The notes beneath the pieces were generated by a model. That model saw nothing but the letters and a program-made list of their open reading frames with translations. It had not been told where the DNA came from and ran no database searches. Positions 50,386 to 60,165 of a DNA stretch of 64,000 nucleotides are shown here, in pieces (within the stretch, counting starts at the first letter, position 1; each line of letters opens with the position of its first letter). A program made the translations under genes and the position numbers. The stretch spans positions 62,001-126,000 of the forward strand of contig NZ_LNRF01000008.1 of NCBI RefSeq assembly GCF_001557875.1. Direction: 5' to 3'. Source of the DNA: Vibrio splendidus (GTDB taxonomy: Bacteria; Pseudomonadota; Gammaproteobacteria; Enterobacterales; Vibrionaceae).

Positions 50386-51438
50386 TTATTTGAGAGTAAT
50401 ACGCTTTATTTCTGAAAGAACGGCTTTGCGGAGGTCTGCCAGTTTTACTTTTCGCTCGTTATGCCAAGGCATGGGACGAAGCAATGTCATGGCTTTTAAC
50501 CCTAATCGAGCAGTCAGGATACCAACACCTAAGCCCTGCCCTGCTCGAGCTGAGACTTTACCAGCTAAGTCCATCGAGACGAGATCCATACTTGCGTCTA
50601 TCGCGAGTTCACTCGCCCCCGCCGCTGCCATGTTGATTAACACCAACTTAAACAGCTTAATTCGAGACCAGTAGCCAAGCTCAATGCCATACACATCAGC
50701 AAGCTTGTCTATCATGGTGAAATTACGCCACGCCACCAGCAACATATCAGCAGCAGCCAATGGGCTCACCGCAACTAAAGCCGCCGATTCGGTCGAGAAC
50801 TTAGTGACAATTTGAGTCGCCATTTTATCTTGTTGGGCTACAACCAGTGCATCGTACATATCCAACACTTCTGCATCACTGTGCGCTGGGTTAATGCTGT
50901 TTCGCCACTTATCGTACGAAGGTGACTCAGCGATAATGCCGCCCTGTTTGGCGATGTTTTCACAGAACGCTTTGCCCTTGCCGACACTTTGACTTTGGAG
51001 TAGCTCTTCACTCTGCTCTTGCACACTAAAGTGATCTTTAAGTGAGCGCAGTTTCCACAGCTCTTTGCCTATTGCACCTAAACCCAATGAAGCAATGGCA
51101 GCAATGAAGCCTGCCCAGCCTAACGCAAGCCAGTCAGCCGTTTGAATCGCGGTAATGACCGAATCAATTGCCTGCCATCCAACTAGGCCAGAAAAAGCGA
51201 CCAATAGACCCGTCCCAAACCACTTCTTCTTTTTGCTCGGTCGAATCACTTGTTCCAATTGCTGTTCAGCTTCACCATCAAGATCGGCTTCCACTTGCGG
51301 TGCAACAGGGACAAATTTCTCTTGCTCTGTGAACAGTTGTTGAGCGCCTAAATCCGGGCCAACTTCGCTCTTGTCTTGCTCATCAAAAGAGGTCTTCAAT
51401 GGTTCATTAAAGACCTGCTTTGTTTTTAATTCACTCAT
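50386..51438 (-). CDS. ycjF: YcjF family membrane protein (DUF697)
   Basis: From the ATG at 51438 (GAGG upstream) the protein has 350 residues (E. coli YcjF 353). A charged N-terminal region precedes two membrane spans (about 78-95 and 105-125, WFGTGLLVAFSGLVGWQAI and ALGWAGFIAAIASLGLG). The C-terminal DUF697 domain contains SPLAAADMLLVAWRNFTMID. It lies 14 nt after ycjX. In E. coli ycjX-ycjF follow the psp operon and are expressed under membrane stress. Here no psp genes are adjacent. Molecular role unresolved. Confidence 0.95.
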   Translation of the reverse strand: MSELKTKQVFNEPLKTSFDEQDKSEVGPDLGAQQLFTEQEKFVPVAPQVEADLDGEAEQQLEQVIRPSKKKKWFGTGLLVAFSGLVGWQAIDSVITAIQTADWLALGWAGFIAAIASLGLGAIGKELWKLRSLKDHFSVQEQSEELLQSQSVGKGKAFCENIAKQGGIIAESPSYDKWRNSINPAHSDAEVLDMYDALVVAQQDKMATQIVTKFSTESAALVAVSPLAAADMLLVAWRNFTMIDKLADVYGIELGYWSRIKLFKLVLINMAAAGASELAIDASMDLVSMDLAGKVSARAGQGLGVGILTARLGLKAMTLLRPMPWHNERKVKLADLRKAVLSEIKRITLK

Positions 51439-51452
51439 TTTGATTGCCTCAA

Positions 51453-52826
51453 TTACTTCAACTTGTCGCCAATGAGATACTCTAAAACCTTGTCGACTCT
51501 TAGATGTTGGCAAGGCTCATCGGAATGTTGCTCCATCGGTCTAAAGCTCGTGAAATCAAATTGGTTGGTTTCCCAATACTGTTTGTTGGGCAACTTACGC
51601 GGCACCTCTCCCGGATACATGGTTTGAGGGACATTATCCAAAGTCACACCTTGCAACGCCGGAACATTGTCTGAGCCCGACGAGATATAACCCGCGCTGG
51701 TGGCTTGAATAGACGCGATACTCATACAACTCATGTCAATGTGTTCAAACGCCGCCTGTTGCCAAGCCGGATGCACCATCTGTTGTAACAATGACACCAA
51801 GTTCGGATGTTGATCCGGTGTCACGTGGTCAGCTTTAGTGGCCGCAAATAAGATCTTGTCGATCTTCGGCGCGAATAAGCGTCTTAAGATATTGCTTCGT
51901 CCGTACTTGAAGCTCTTAAGTAACTGTTCTAACGCACCGCGCATGTCCATGAAGGAGTCATAGCCCGCATTGAGTGGCTGCAAACAATCCACCAGCACAA
52001 TTTGTCTGTCGAAGGTTGAGAAATGATTCTTGTAGAACGCTTTCACGACCTTCTGTTGATACTCTTCATAACGCGCTTTCAGTACCGCATAGTTACTTGT
52101 TTTTGAGAACTTACCCTCAGGTGCGATACACGGAAAAAATTGCAGCACAGGCGCGGCTTCAAGCTCACCGGGTAATACGAATCGACCCGGCTGTACCCAA
52201 TGCAGTCCGTTACTTTTACAAGTATGAAGGTACTGGGTATAGCTATTGGCAATCGCGACCAGTTTCTTTTCGTCCGCTTCTGCTAGCAAATCGATATCAC
52301 CACGCATTGCGTTCCACTGTTGGGAGTAGGTTTCTCTATCGCCTTTCAACGCGGCAAACTGAGATTGGCTCCAGGTATCGAAGTCCATATCCAGTAACGG
52401 CAAATCAAGCAGCCACTCTCCTGGATAATCGACAATATCGAGATAAAGGGTGCTGTTTTTACTCAGTAGCTTCTTTGCGCCCTTCGCAGGCTTATATTTG
52501 ATTGCTAAACGAATCTCACTGACATCACGCGTTGGCACCGGCCATTCTGGTGGCTGTGCATTCAACGACTCCATCGCTTCATCATAAGAGAAGCGTGGGA
52601 TCATCATGTTGTGTTGCGGGATACGCTTTGCGCCAATAATTCTTCCATCTCTCGCCGATGCAAGCAGTGGCAGGTTTTTATGGGTAGACGTGTGAAGAAG
52701 CTGATTAACCAGCGAAGTTATGAATGCTGTCTTACCCGCACGAGAAAGCCCCGTGACTGCTACTCGAATATGAGAATCCGTTCCTCTGCTTATAAAGTCA
52801 CTCATTTCTTGAGTTAGGTGTTTCAT
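51453..52826 (-). CDS. ycjX: YcjX-like P-loop ATPase/GTPase
   Basis: This 457-residue protein belongs to the DUF463/YcjX family (E. coli 465). Walker A is GLSRAGKT at 26-33, preceded by RVAVT. A likely Walker B/DxxG region is DIVDYPGEWLLDLPLL, and ATKADHV serves as the base-recognition-like motif. It is induced by envelope stress in enterobacteria and partners YcjF. The preceding intergenic region contains a short TTGATG repeat. The gene is well conserved in gammaproteobacteria. Exact substrate unknown. Confidence 0.95.
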   Translation of the reverse strand: MKHLTQEMSDFISRGTDSHIRVAVTGLSRAGKTAFITSLVNQLLHTSTHKNLPLLASARDGRIIGAKRIPQHNMMIPRFSYDEAMESLNAQPPEWPVPTRDVSEIRLAIKYKPAKGAKKLLSKNSTLYLDIVDYPGEWLLDLPLLDMDFDTWSQSQFAALKGDRETYSQQWNAMRGDIDLLAEADEKKLVAIANSYTQYLHTCKSNGLHWVQPGRFVLPGELEAAPVLQFFPCIAPEGKFSKTSNYAVLKARYEEYQQKVVKAFYKNHFSTFDRQIVLVDCLQPLNAGYDSFMDMRGALEQLLKSFKYGRSNILRRLFAPKIDKILFAATKADHVTPDQHPNLVSLLQQMVHPAWQQAAFEHIDMSCMSIASIQATSAGYISSGSDNVPALQGVTLDNVPQTMYPGEVPRKLPNKQYWETNQFDFTSFRPMEQHSDEPCQHLRVDKVLEYLIGDKLK

Positions 52827-52926
52827 TTGAACGACTCCGTGATAGTTAGGCTAGCTGGTTACTGATAATAGAGAGGCAAGCCTATGTTCTTTCCCAGTTG
52901 GGATAGTTTGTATGCTTTTGCTTATC

Positions 52927-52950
52927 TTGATGTTGATGTTGATGTTGATG
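52927..52950. repeat. TTGATG hexanucleotide repeat, four units
   Basis: Four perfect tandem TTGATG units lie between ycjX and the small membrane gene. They are in the presumed ycjX promoter region, about 100-124 nt upstream of its ATG, so length changes could alter expression. Confidence 0.6.
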
Positions 52951-52988
52951 AGTATGCAATACACATTCTTAATGCTAGATGAATAAAA

Positions 52989-53016
52989 GCCCCTGACTAC
53001 ATTCATAATCAGGGGC
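52989..53016 (-). terminator. Terminator of small membrane protein gene
   Basis: GCCCCTGA and TCAGGGGC form a perfect 8-bp stem with a 12-nt loop. On the minus strand it is followed by TTTTATTC. It lies 29 nt past the stop at 53045. Confidence 0.85.
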
Positions 53017-53044
53017 TTTAGAATTTTTGCACGATATCCGACGT

Positions 53045-53230
53045 TTAATCGTCTTCAATCAACTTGTAGATAACAAACAGCGCAATCTCTGCAATTAGCC
53101 AAAGCGCACATGTAATCGTCACGTATTTATTATCAAAGATACTGATCCCTTTCAAGATCAGGTCGTAGCCAACAAAAGCACCAATCACCACTGCCAAGAT
53201 AATCTGTAGGATCTGAATAAAACGAGGCAT
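53045..53230 (-). CDS. Small two-span membrane protein
   Basis: This 61-residue protein has a strong ribosome site (GGAGAGAGGA just upstream). Two hydrophobic spans (about 5-28 and 37-56) are linked by KGISIFDNKYV. It ends KLIEDD. It lies upstream of ycjX on the same strand but with its own terminator between them. No family recognised. Confidence 0.7.
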   Translation of the reverse strand: MPRFIQILQIILAVVIGAFVGYDLILKGISIFDNKYVTITCALWLIAEIALFVIYKLIEDD

Positions 53231-53394
53231 TCCTCTCTCCTATGTTCTTATATCAAACTATGTGTTTATCACTATATCATTGATAATATGACAAAAGTGC
53301 AGATAATGCTGCACTTTTGTCTTTAACTTTCTGTCAAAAATTGCAATTCAAACGCTGAAGTTAGCGACAATTACGATTTTTTGGCGTCGGTTAA

Positions 53395-54912
53395 TTACGC
53401 TTTCTCAGCTTCAGCAATCTTCACTTTCCACGTGTCAGGGCCGATCTGGTGTGCGTTCACGCCGTTAGAGTCAACCGCTACCGTTACAGGCATGTCTTCA
53501 ACTTCAAACTCGTAAATGGCTTCCATACCGAGATCTTCAAACGCAACAACGCGTGCCTTTTTAATTGCTTTCGCGACTAAATAAGCTGCACCGCCAACCG
53601 CCATTAGGTAAACCGCCTTGTGTTCTTTGATTGATTCAACCGTTGCAGGGCCACGTTCCGCTTTACCGATCATGCCCATAATGCCGGTTTCGTTCAGCAT
53701 CATGTCAGTGAACTTATCCATACGCGTTGAAGTTGTTGGACCCGCAGGACCTACCGCTTCGTCACCTACTGCATCAACAGGGCCCACGTAGTAAATGAAC
53801 TTGCCTTTGAAATCAACGCCAGCAGGTAAGCCTTCGCCGCTTTCTAGCATGCCTTGAATACGCTTATGTGCCGCATCACGACCCGTTAAGATCTTACCTG
53901 ATAGCAGAACCGTTTCGCCGGTCTTCCACTCTTGTACGTCTTCTTTAGTTACTTCATCAAGGTTAACACGGCGTGTGTTTGCGCCCGCTTCCCAAGTGAT
54001 GTCTGGCCACTCTTCGAGCTTAGGTGGCGTTAGCTCTGCTGGGCCGCTGCCATCTAGTGTGAAGTGAACGTGACGTGTCGCTGCACAGTTCGGGATTAAA
54101 CAAACTGGCTTAGATGCTGCGTGTGTCGGTGCTGTTTTGATTTTCACATCAACCACAGTCGTTAGACCGCCTAGACCTTGAGCACCAATACCCAGCTTGT
54201 TTACACGGTTGAAGATGTCTAGACGAAGCTCTTCTTCTGCGTTCTCAGGACCTTTCTCGATAAGCTCTTGGATATCGATGTGTTCCATCAAAGATTCTTT
54301 CGCTAGCACAGCTGCTTTCTCAGCCGTACCGCCGATGCCTATACCTAGCATACCCGGTGGACACCAGCCTGCACCCATTGTTGGTAACGTCTTCTCTACC
54401 CATTCTGCAATATCATCAGAAGGGTTCAGCATAACCATCTTGGTTTTGTTCTCAGAACCGCCGCCTTTAGCCGCGATTTGAATTTCAACTTTGTTGCCTG
54501 GGACCATATTAATGTGGACAACCGCAGGTGTGTTGTCTTTGGTATTAATACGCTTACCTGCAGGGTCCATTAGGACAGATGCACGCAATGGGTTATCTGG
54601 GTTGTTGTAAGCTTGACGAACGCCTTCATCAACCATCTGTTGTACTGTTTGATCCGTTTCCCACCTAACATCCATACCGATGTTCACGAAACAAGTAACA
54701 ATACCCGTATCCTGACAAATTGGACGATGGCCTTCCGCAGACATACGCGAGTTGATAAGAATCTGAGCAATAGCATCTTTAGCTGCTTGGCTCTCTTCTT
54801 TCTCGTACGCTTTTTCTAGGGCTTGGACAAAGTCTAAAGGGTGATAATAAGAAATGTACTGAAGTGCGTCAGCGACACTGCTGATCACATCTTGCTTACG
54901 AATAACCGTCAT
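53395..54912 (-). CDS. fumA: Fumarate hydratase, class I (iron-sulfur)
   Basis: From the ATG at 54912 (GAGG seven bases upstream) the protein has 506 residues. It is a class I fumarase that hydrates fumarate to malate in the TCA cycle using a [4Fe-4S] cluster. The N-terminal alpha domain contains RPICQDTGIVTCFVNIGM (first cluster Cys) and GAGWCPPGMLGIGIGG. The C-terminal beta domain includes LLSGKILTGRDAAHKR and GPAGPTTSTRMD. The upstream in-frame extension to 55029 has no support. fumA or fumB is the E. coli nomenclature; the vibrio gene is a single-chain class I enzyme and could bear either symbol. Confidence 0.93.
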   Translation of the reverse strand: MTVIRKQDVISSVADALQYISYYHPLDFVQALEKAYEKEESQAAKDAIAQILINSRMSAEGHRPICQDTGIVTCFVNIGMDVRWETDQTVQQMVDEGVRQAYNNPDNPLRASVLMDPAGKRINTKDNTPAVVHINMVPGNKVEIQIAAKGGGSENKTKMVMLNPSDDIAEWVEKTLPTMGAGWCPPGMLGIGIGGTAEKAAVLAKESLMEHIDIQELIEKGPENAEEELRLDIFNRVNKLGIGAQGLGGLTTVVDVKIKTAPTHAASKPVCLIPNCAATRHVHFTLDGSGPAELTPPKLEEWPDITWEAGANTRRVNLDEVTKEDVQEWKTGETVLLSGKILTGRDAAHKRIQGMLESGEGLPAGVDFKGKFIYYVGPVDAVGDEAVGPAGPTTSTRMDKFTDMMLNETGIMGMIGKAERGPATVESIKEHKAVYLMAVGGAAYLVAKAIKKARVVAFEDLGMEAIYEFEVEDMPVTVAVDSNGVNAHQIGPDTWKVKIAEAEKA

Positions 54913-55166
54913 TGCATGCCTCTTTATTGTTCTGGTTCCATGTGGGTTCACAGCTTGGCTATCTATGCCAAATCGAATTAGGTGGTTTAGCTTTTTATTG
55001 TGTTGAGCTGTATTTAGTTGCTTTAGCAATCGCTTGCATAGCTTTAAACTAAACCACTTGGATTACTCCGTTCTAATCAAGAACCCATTTTATTTTCAAT
55101 TTATGATACTCTTGCTTCCTCTCACACGCCATGCAGTGATCGAACTCTTTGTCACAAATTAAACAA

Positions 55167-56546
55167 ATGAATAACAACGAATTTCGCTCTACCCAAATCA
55201 AGCCGCTTGAATATCAATCAACTTTAGCTAAACAGCTGTTTTCCCATATTGAAAACCTGCCGTGGGCTATGCTATTACGCTCCGCTTCAGAAAGCCACGT
55301 TGATAGTCGATACGATATTTTAGTTGCTCAACCCATCGCCACCTTCGAGACAATCGGTGTAGAAACGACCGTTAATGTTAATGAAACGTGCGAGGTTTCA
55401 GACTCTGATCCTTTCGAACTACTCGACCACTATCAGCAACAGTTATTACCTGCGACTAAAGAGCACGCTGAGTTGCCATTTGTTGGCGGCGCTTTAGGCT
55501 ACTTTAGTTATGATTTAGGGCGTAGAGTAGAGACACTTCCTTCACTCGCAAAGCGTGATATTGAAGCACCTGATATGGCGGTTGGCTTGTATGAATGGGC
55601 AGTGATCGTTGACCACAAATTGAAAACAGCGTGTATTGTCGGCAGAAATATCGATGAACATCATGATTGGCTGATGCAGCAAATGGCTCAATCAAACGTA
55701 ACACATGCGCCCTTTGGATTAACCACGCCGTGGCAATCCAATATGAGTGAAGAGCGCTACGCCACCAAGTTCGATAGTGTTCAAGAGTACCTGTTATCCG
55801 GTGACTGCTATCAGATTAATTTGGCTCAGCGCTTCAATGCCCAATACCAAGGCAGTGAATGGCTGGCTTACGAAAAGCTTGAGCAGTACAACTCAGCGCC
55901 CTTTTCTGGCTTTATCCGTTTGGCCGACTGCGCAATCATCAGCGTTTCGCCAGAGCGTTTCTTAGAACTCAAAGACAATGTGATTGAAACCAAGCCAATC
56001 AAAGGCACACGCCCTCGTTCTGACGACCACGTGATTGATGATGCTAACGCGCAGGACCTAGCAAGCGCAGATAAAGATCAGGCTGAAAACCTGATGATTG
56101 TAGATTTACTTCGTAACGATATCGGTAGAGTGGCAAAGCCAGGAACGGTTCATGTCCCTAAATTGTTCGATATTGAAAGCTTCCCTGCCGTGCACCACTT
56201 AGTAAGTACGATACGAGCTGACCTTGATGACCAATATTCAGCGACTGATCTTCTGAGAGCTTGTTTTCCTGGCGGGTCAATTACCGGCGCACCAAAGGGT
56301 CGCGCTATGCAGATCATTGAGGAATTAGAGCCACATCGACGTTCAGCGTATTGCGGCAGTATTGGTTACATCAGCCGAAATGGCAGAATGGACACAAGCA
56401 TTACCATTCGCACTTTGGTGGCAGAGAACAATACGCTTTATGCTTGGGCTGGCGGTGGTGTGGTATTTGATAGTGATTGTGCTTCTGAATACCAAGAAAC
56501 ACTGGATAAGCTGAGTCGAATTCTACCGATACTTGAAGATTGCTAA
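55167..56546 (+). CDS. pabB: Aminodeoxychorismate synthase component I
   Basis: This 459-residue protein is read from the ATG at 55167. A TTG at 55149 is equally possible and neither has a clear ribosome site. It converts chorismate plus ammonia to 4-amino-4-deoxychorismate for folate synthesis, with PabA. The N-terminal part contains LPWAMLLRSASESHVDSRYDI, like E. coli PabB. The active-site Lys lies in PIKGTRPRS, which distinguishes PabB from anthranilate synthase. GGSITGAPKGRAM and YCGSIGYISRNGRMDTSITIR are the chorismate-binding signatures. In E. coli it is followed by nudL. Here two signalling genes on the other strand intervene. Confidence 0.95.
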   Translation: MNNNEFRSTQIKPLEYQSTLAKQLFSHIENLPWAMLLRSASESHVDSRYDILVAQPIATFETIGVETTVNVNETCEVSDSDPFELLDHYQQQLLPATKEHAELPFVGGALGYFSYDLGRRVETLPSLAKRDIEAPDMAVGLYEWAVIVDHKLKTACIVGRNIDEHHDWLMQQMAQSNVTHAPFGLTTPWQSNMSEERYATKFDSVQEYLLSGDCYQINLAQRFNAQYQGSEWLAYEKLEQYNSAPFSGFIRLADCAIISVSPERFLELKDNVIETKPIKGTRPRSDDHVIDDANAQDLASADKDQAENLMIVDLLRNDIGRVAKPGTVHVPKLFDIESFPAVHHLVSTIRADLDDQYSATDLLRACFPGGSITGAPKGRAMQIIEELEPHRRSAYCGSIGYISRNGRMDTSITIRTLVAENNTLYAWAGGGVVFDSDCASEYQETLDKLSRILPILEDC

Positions 56547-56608
56547 GCATAGCGTCATTAATCGCCATTCCGCTGCTTTGCGACTAGCAAACGCTCGATA
56601 TAACAAGA

Positions 56609-56642
56609 AACCGAAGGATCGCAAAATCACTTCGGTTTTTTT
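56609..56642. terminator. Terminator between pabB and the hybrid kinase
   Basis: AACCGAAG and CTTCGGTT pair around a 13-nt loop, followed by a T run. The two genes converge here. Confidence 0.75.
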
Positions 56643-56691
56643 AGTTTCTAAATCAGGGAGTTCACAATTAGTCACTCGTTATTAGCACGGC

Positions 56692-58410
56692 TTAAACGAT
56701 CTTCACAGCAGAAGCACCCCACTTCTTGAGCATTTCTTTAAGGTCGTTGGCTGTATAAGGCTTACTAAGAATGTCGTCCATCCCACACTGAATACAACGT
56801 TCGCGCTCTTCTAGCGTCGTTCCGGCGGTGAGTGCCACAATAGATTTAACGTAACCCTTCTCTCTAAGCTTCTCTGTCGCTTCAAAACCGTCCATGACTG
56901 GCATTCTGCAATCCATAAACACTATGTCATATTCATTGCCTGAAGCAAGCTCTAGCCCTTCGACTCCATTGCTGGCAATAGCAGGCTCTATCTTGTGCTT
57001 ACGCAACATCTGTTGGATGATGATCTGGTTCATCTTAATATCATCAACCACCAGCACTTTTAATAAAGACAAGCCGACATCTGATTCAGTATCTTGCGAC
57101 ACTCGACTGTTTTCATCAGAAACATCGATTACCTGCAAAGGCAGCGCAATAGTAAAAGTTGTCCCACTTCCCACGATGCTGGTCACGCTAATATCACCAT
57201 GCATCAATCCAACTAGCTTACGACAAATAGCCAGACCTAGCCCTGTGCCTTCATAATTTCGGCTACTTGAATTATCGGCCTGAGTAAAAGGTTCAAACAG
57301 TGTCTTATAAGCGGATTGAGCGATCCCGACTCCAGTGTCCTCAACGGAAAAGATAAATTGGTCTTTCAGCCATTTGATCTCAACATTTACATGACCTTGA
57401 GCCGTGAACTTGATAGCGTTTCCAATCAGGTTTACGAACAGTTGAGTAATACGCTCTAAGTCACCATAGAAGTGGCTCGGTACACCTTTGTCTACGTTGA
57501 CATCAAACTTAAGCTGCTTTTCAAGCGCTCGATTGGTAAAAATACTATCAATAGTATTTCTCAGATCATGGAGCGCGAACTTCTTCGGTATTAACTCCAA
57601 CATTCCCGCATTGATTTTACTGTAATCCAGTAGGTCATTGATGATGGTTCTGAGAAACTCTCCAGATTGGCTCAGGTTATTCACTATCTCACGCTGAGAC
57701 CCACTTAATTCTGTATCACTGATCAGTTCAGCACTACCGAGTAAGCCATTAAGAGGGGTTCTTAATTCGTGATTAATCATCGCGACAAAATCACGGGTTG
57801 CCCTTTCGGACTCCTCTGCTCGTTTACGCGATTCAACATTTCGATTAATAGCAAGCTGATGAGTTAGTGCACTACAGATAAGATCAGTAACCAACACCAG
57901 TTGACTCTGTATAAATTCATAGTCTTGATCTAACAATCTGACCTTCACTATTAACGCACCGACTATCACCTTTTCTACCTCTAACGGCACGGTAAGTAGG
58001 CAGCCTTGCCAATGAGGCTCTTGAATATCTTGATCTAGTACCTCGACAGTTTCATCGCCATAGTCGTATGTTTTTAGCTGAGGAAGTAATTTTGGAGGCA
58101 AAATCAAGCGACTGCCTTCAATCAAATAACTGTTGGTCACATTCGTCGTCAGCTGTGATAACATGACATCGTCTAGATCATTCATAAGAAATGTACGACC
58201 GAAATCAATCAACAGGTTATCAACCTGTTCTTGGAATTCAATCCGACGTAAATTTGCGTTGGAGCGCTTTTCTAACTGACGCAGCGCAAGCTCAAGTTGT
58301 TGGTTTGCCTCAAACAGTTCGAGACTTTTTTGTTCCAACAACGCTTCGGCCACTTTCCGTGCAGCAATTTGACGTTTAAGCTTTTTCTCTAGGGCTGATG
58401 CCAGATCCAT
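56692..58410 (-). CDS. hahK: H-NOX-associated hybrid histidine kinase
   Basis: This 572-residue cytoplasmic kinase has a coiled-coil N-terminus (about 5-60) and a GAF-like region (about 62-190). The HisKA domain has phospho-acceptor His214 in MINHELRTPLNG. The HATPase domain has N-box NAIKFT and G boxes EDTGVGIA and GTGLGLAICR. The C-terminal receiver domain has phospho-Asp at 500 in FMDCRMPVMDG. It is encoded 1 nt after the H-NOX gene. In other vibrios such kinases (HahK/HqsK) are inhibited by NO-bound H-NOX and feed quorum-sensing or biofilm phosphorelays. The exact downstream partner here is unknown. Confidence 0.92.
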   Translation of the reverse strand: MDLASALEKKLKRQIAARKVAEALLEQKSLELFEANQQLELALRQLEKRSNANLRRIEFQEQVDNLLIDFGRTFLMNDLDDVMLSQLTTNVTNSYLIEGSRLILPPKLLPQLKTYDYGDETVEVLDQDIQEPHWQGCLLTVPLEVEKVIVGALIVKVRLLDQDYEFIQSQLVLVTDLICSALTHQLAINRNVESRKRAEESERATRDFVAMINHELRTPLNGLLGSAELISDTELSGSQREIVNNLSQSGEFLRTIINDLLDYSKINAGMLELIPKKFALHDLRNTIDSIFTNRALEKQLKFDVNVDKGVPSHFYGDLERITQLFVNLIGNAIKFTAQGHVNVEIKWLKDQFIFSVEDTGVGIAQSAYKTLFEPFTQADNSSSRNYEGTGLGLAICRKLVGLMHGDISVTSIVGSGTTFTIALPLQVIDVSDENSRVSQDTESDVGLSLLKVLVVDDIKMNQIIIQQMLRKHKIEPAIASNGVEGLELASGNEYDIVFMDCRMPVMDGFEATEKLREKGYVKSIVALTAGTTLEERERCIQCGMDDILSKPYTANDLKEMLKKWGASAVKIV

Positions 58411-58411
58411 A

Positions 58412-58954
58412 TCACTTTTCTACTTTGAGATTAAACCTAACCACGCTTTGGTCATCATTTTGTGGCGTCATTTCTACCACGATAGATTCACCATGGTATT
58501 CAGCACACCCTTCGATAAGCCCTAAACAAACGTGAGACATACACCTTGCGCTTTTGTAGTCAAAAACAAGTTGTGCTTCGGTCGTAGTGATAAAACTGAA
58601 TTCAGGTGGCTCAGCATCCGGATAGAGCTTCTTCACTTCAACGTGAATGTAGCGCTCTACGTGCTGAATAAATTGAAAGGTGGTATTGCTATGAGCAAGG
58701 CTCGCTTTATTAGGTAAAGAGGCGAGTAAGTTCTTAAATACAGACTGCCCGAAAACGCGTTGCAAGCTTGCAGCATCGATATCCGTTTTTTTGCTCAAGT
58801 TAATGATGAGCTTAACCAGATCTTTGTGATCATAACTACCAACGGACGTGTAGATCCCTTCATCTTCTGACATTTCTAGAACTTCTTCCAAAAGCTCTAA
58901 ACCAAACTTGTCTTCAACAAGCTCTAAAAATTCGGTGAATATGATTCCTTTCAT
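58412..58954 (-). CDS. hnoX: H-NOX heme nitric-oxide sensor
   Basis: This 180-residue protein is a stand-alone H-NOX domain. The heme-binding features are present: proximal His104 in RYIHVEVKKLYPDAEPPEF and the YxSxR motif YKSAR at 133-137. A hydrophobic distal pocket without an obvious Tyr favours NO over O2. The hybrid kinase begins 1 nt after the stop, so the two are translationally coupled. In this pairing NO binding to H-NOX suppresses kinase activity and changes biofilm or quorum-sensing output. The protein is cytoplasmic. Confidence 0.95.
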   Translation of the reverse strand: MKGIIFTEFLELVEDKFGLELLEEVLEMSEDEGIYTSVGSYDHKDLVKLIINLSKKTDIDAASLQRVFGQSVFKNLLASLPNKASLAHSNTTFQFIQHVERYIHVEVKKLYPDAEPPEFSFITTTEAQLVFDYKSARCMSHVCLGLIEGCAEYHGESIVVEMTPQNDDQSVVRFNLKVEK

Positions 58955-59256
58955 CTCATACCTTTTCTTCTATTTCTTTTTAGAATGGTTCACTAAGTTA
59001 TTGTTATCAAATTCTTAAACGAAAAATCTACGTTTCGTCACCCATTTTTATGACATGGATAACGCTTACTCGCCTGTATGCACATATTGAATATAGCAAA
59101 AATCATCATTTCGAGGAGATTCATCGGTAAACACCCCCTCATGACGCCCAATTCATAATTAAAGAGGGAAAGTAAATGAAGAAAAACTCAGTATTGGTAA
59201 TCAAACCACTGTTATGTCTATACTTAAAATCATAACAATCAATATATTGGCTTGAT
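58955..59256. other. Divergent promoter region
   Basis: The gap between H-NOX (-) and nudL (+). Both promoters should be here. A short open stretch starting ATGAAGAAAAACTCAG near 59176 ends within 20 codons and has no ribosome site that I trust. No NO-responsive (NorR or NsrR) site was identified. Confidence 0.35.
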
Positions 59257-59856
59257 ATGAATAAAGAAAACTTCCTTCAACAATTCCAACTTAACCCTAC
59301 CGTTGGCTATCACCCAGAGTCAGTAGAGCGTGTTTCGCATATCAGTGGCGATCAATTACGTAAAGCGGCGGTGGTGGTAGGTTTAGTTGAAAGAGAAGAT
59401 GGTTTACATGTCATTTTTACTAAAAGAGCCGCTCATTTAAAGCATCACCCCGGCCAAGTCAGCTTTCCTGGAGGTAAACACGAACTTTCTGACCCTTCTA
59501 TGCAATTTACTGCACTCAGAGAGCTCCATGAAGAGGTGGGAATTCGATCGGATCAAGTTAAAATTGTTGGGCAATTACCTGCATTGAGTACTATTAGTAA
59601 ATTTTCTGTGACACCGATTGTTGCCATGGTCGATCCTGACTATAAAGCCATCATTGATGAGAACGAAGTTGCCTCAATTTTTGAGGTACCCGCCACCTAT
59701 GTTTTAGACCAAGCCAAGTTACACAGCCACACTGTTAACTTCAAACAAATCAAGCATCGTGTTTTTGCGATGCCCTTCCAAGAGCACCTAATTTGGGGCG
59801 TTACGGCGCAAATTATCCAATCACTGCAGCAACATGTAGTGCAACAAATTACATAG
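59257..59856 (+). CDS. nudL: CoA pyrophosphatase (Nudix)
   Basis: This 199-residue Nudix hydrolase (also called YeaB) cleaves CoA and its derivatives. The CoA-specific signature LKHHPGQVSFPGGK lies just before the Nudix box, whose core ALRELHEEVGI is at about 86-96. The first Glu of the usual GX5E is Asp79, as seen in this subfamily. In E. coli the order is pabB-nudL-sdaA. Here pabB is displaced by the two signalling genes, and sdaC lies between nudL and sdaA. Confidence 0.93.
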   Translation: MNKENFLQQFQLNPTVGYHPESVERVSHISGDQLRKAAVVVGLVEREDGLHVIFTKRAAHLKHHPGQVSFPGGKHELSDPSMQFTALRELHEEVGIRSDQVKIVGQLPALSTISKFSVTPIVAMVDPDYKAIIDENEVASIFEVPATYVLDQAKLHSHTVNFKQIKHRVFAMPFQEHLIWGVTAQIIQSLQQHVVQQIT

Positions 59857-60165
59857 CAACTACGTTTTGTTTAATCTCTGTTAACAAAACCCAGTCTTTC
59901 CATGGAACAGATTTATTAATGCAATTTTACGCAAACGTTTCCCTGATATAAATCTATACAACACCTCCTTTCGCATTAATAAAACTAATGCCAAGCATAA
60001 GCATAAATCACCTGTGGCACGCTATTTTCGTGATCAAAAATCCGTTTTTCGCATATCATGTGACACGCCGTTTCATTACATGATTTAGATCTATTTTTTG
60101 TAGAAGAAAATTCTGCAAAATTAGCCCCGACTTATTTCCTGTTCCCAAAAAATGAGTAATTTAAC
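59857..60165. other. Upstream region of sdaC
   Basis: This 309-nt gap precedes the serine transporter gene. It presumably holds the sdaC promoter and the end of the nudL transcript. I see no ORF or obvious riboswitch. Confidence 0.4.
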
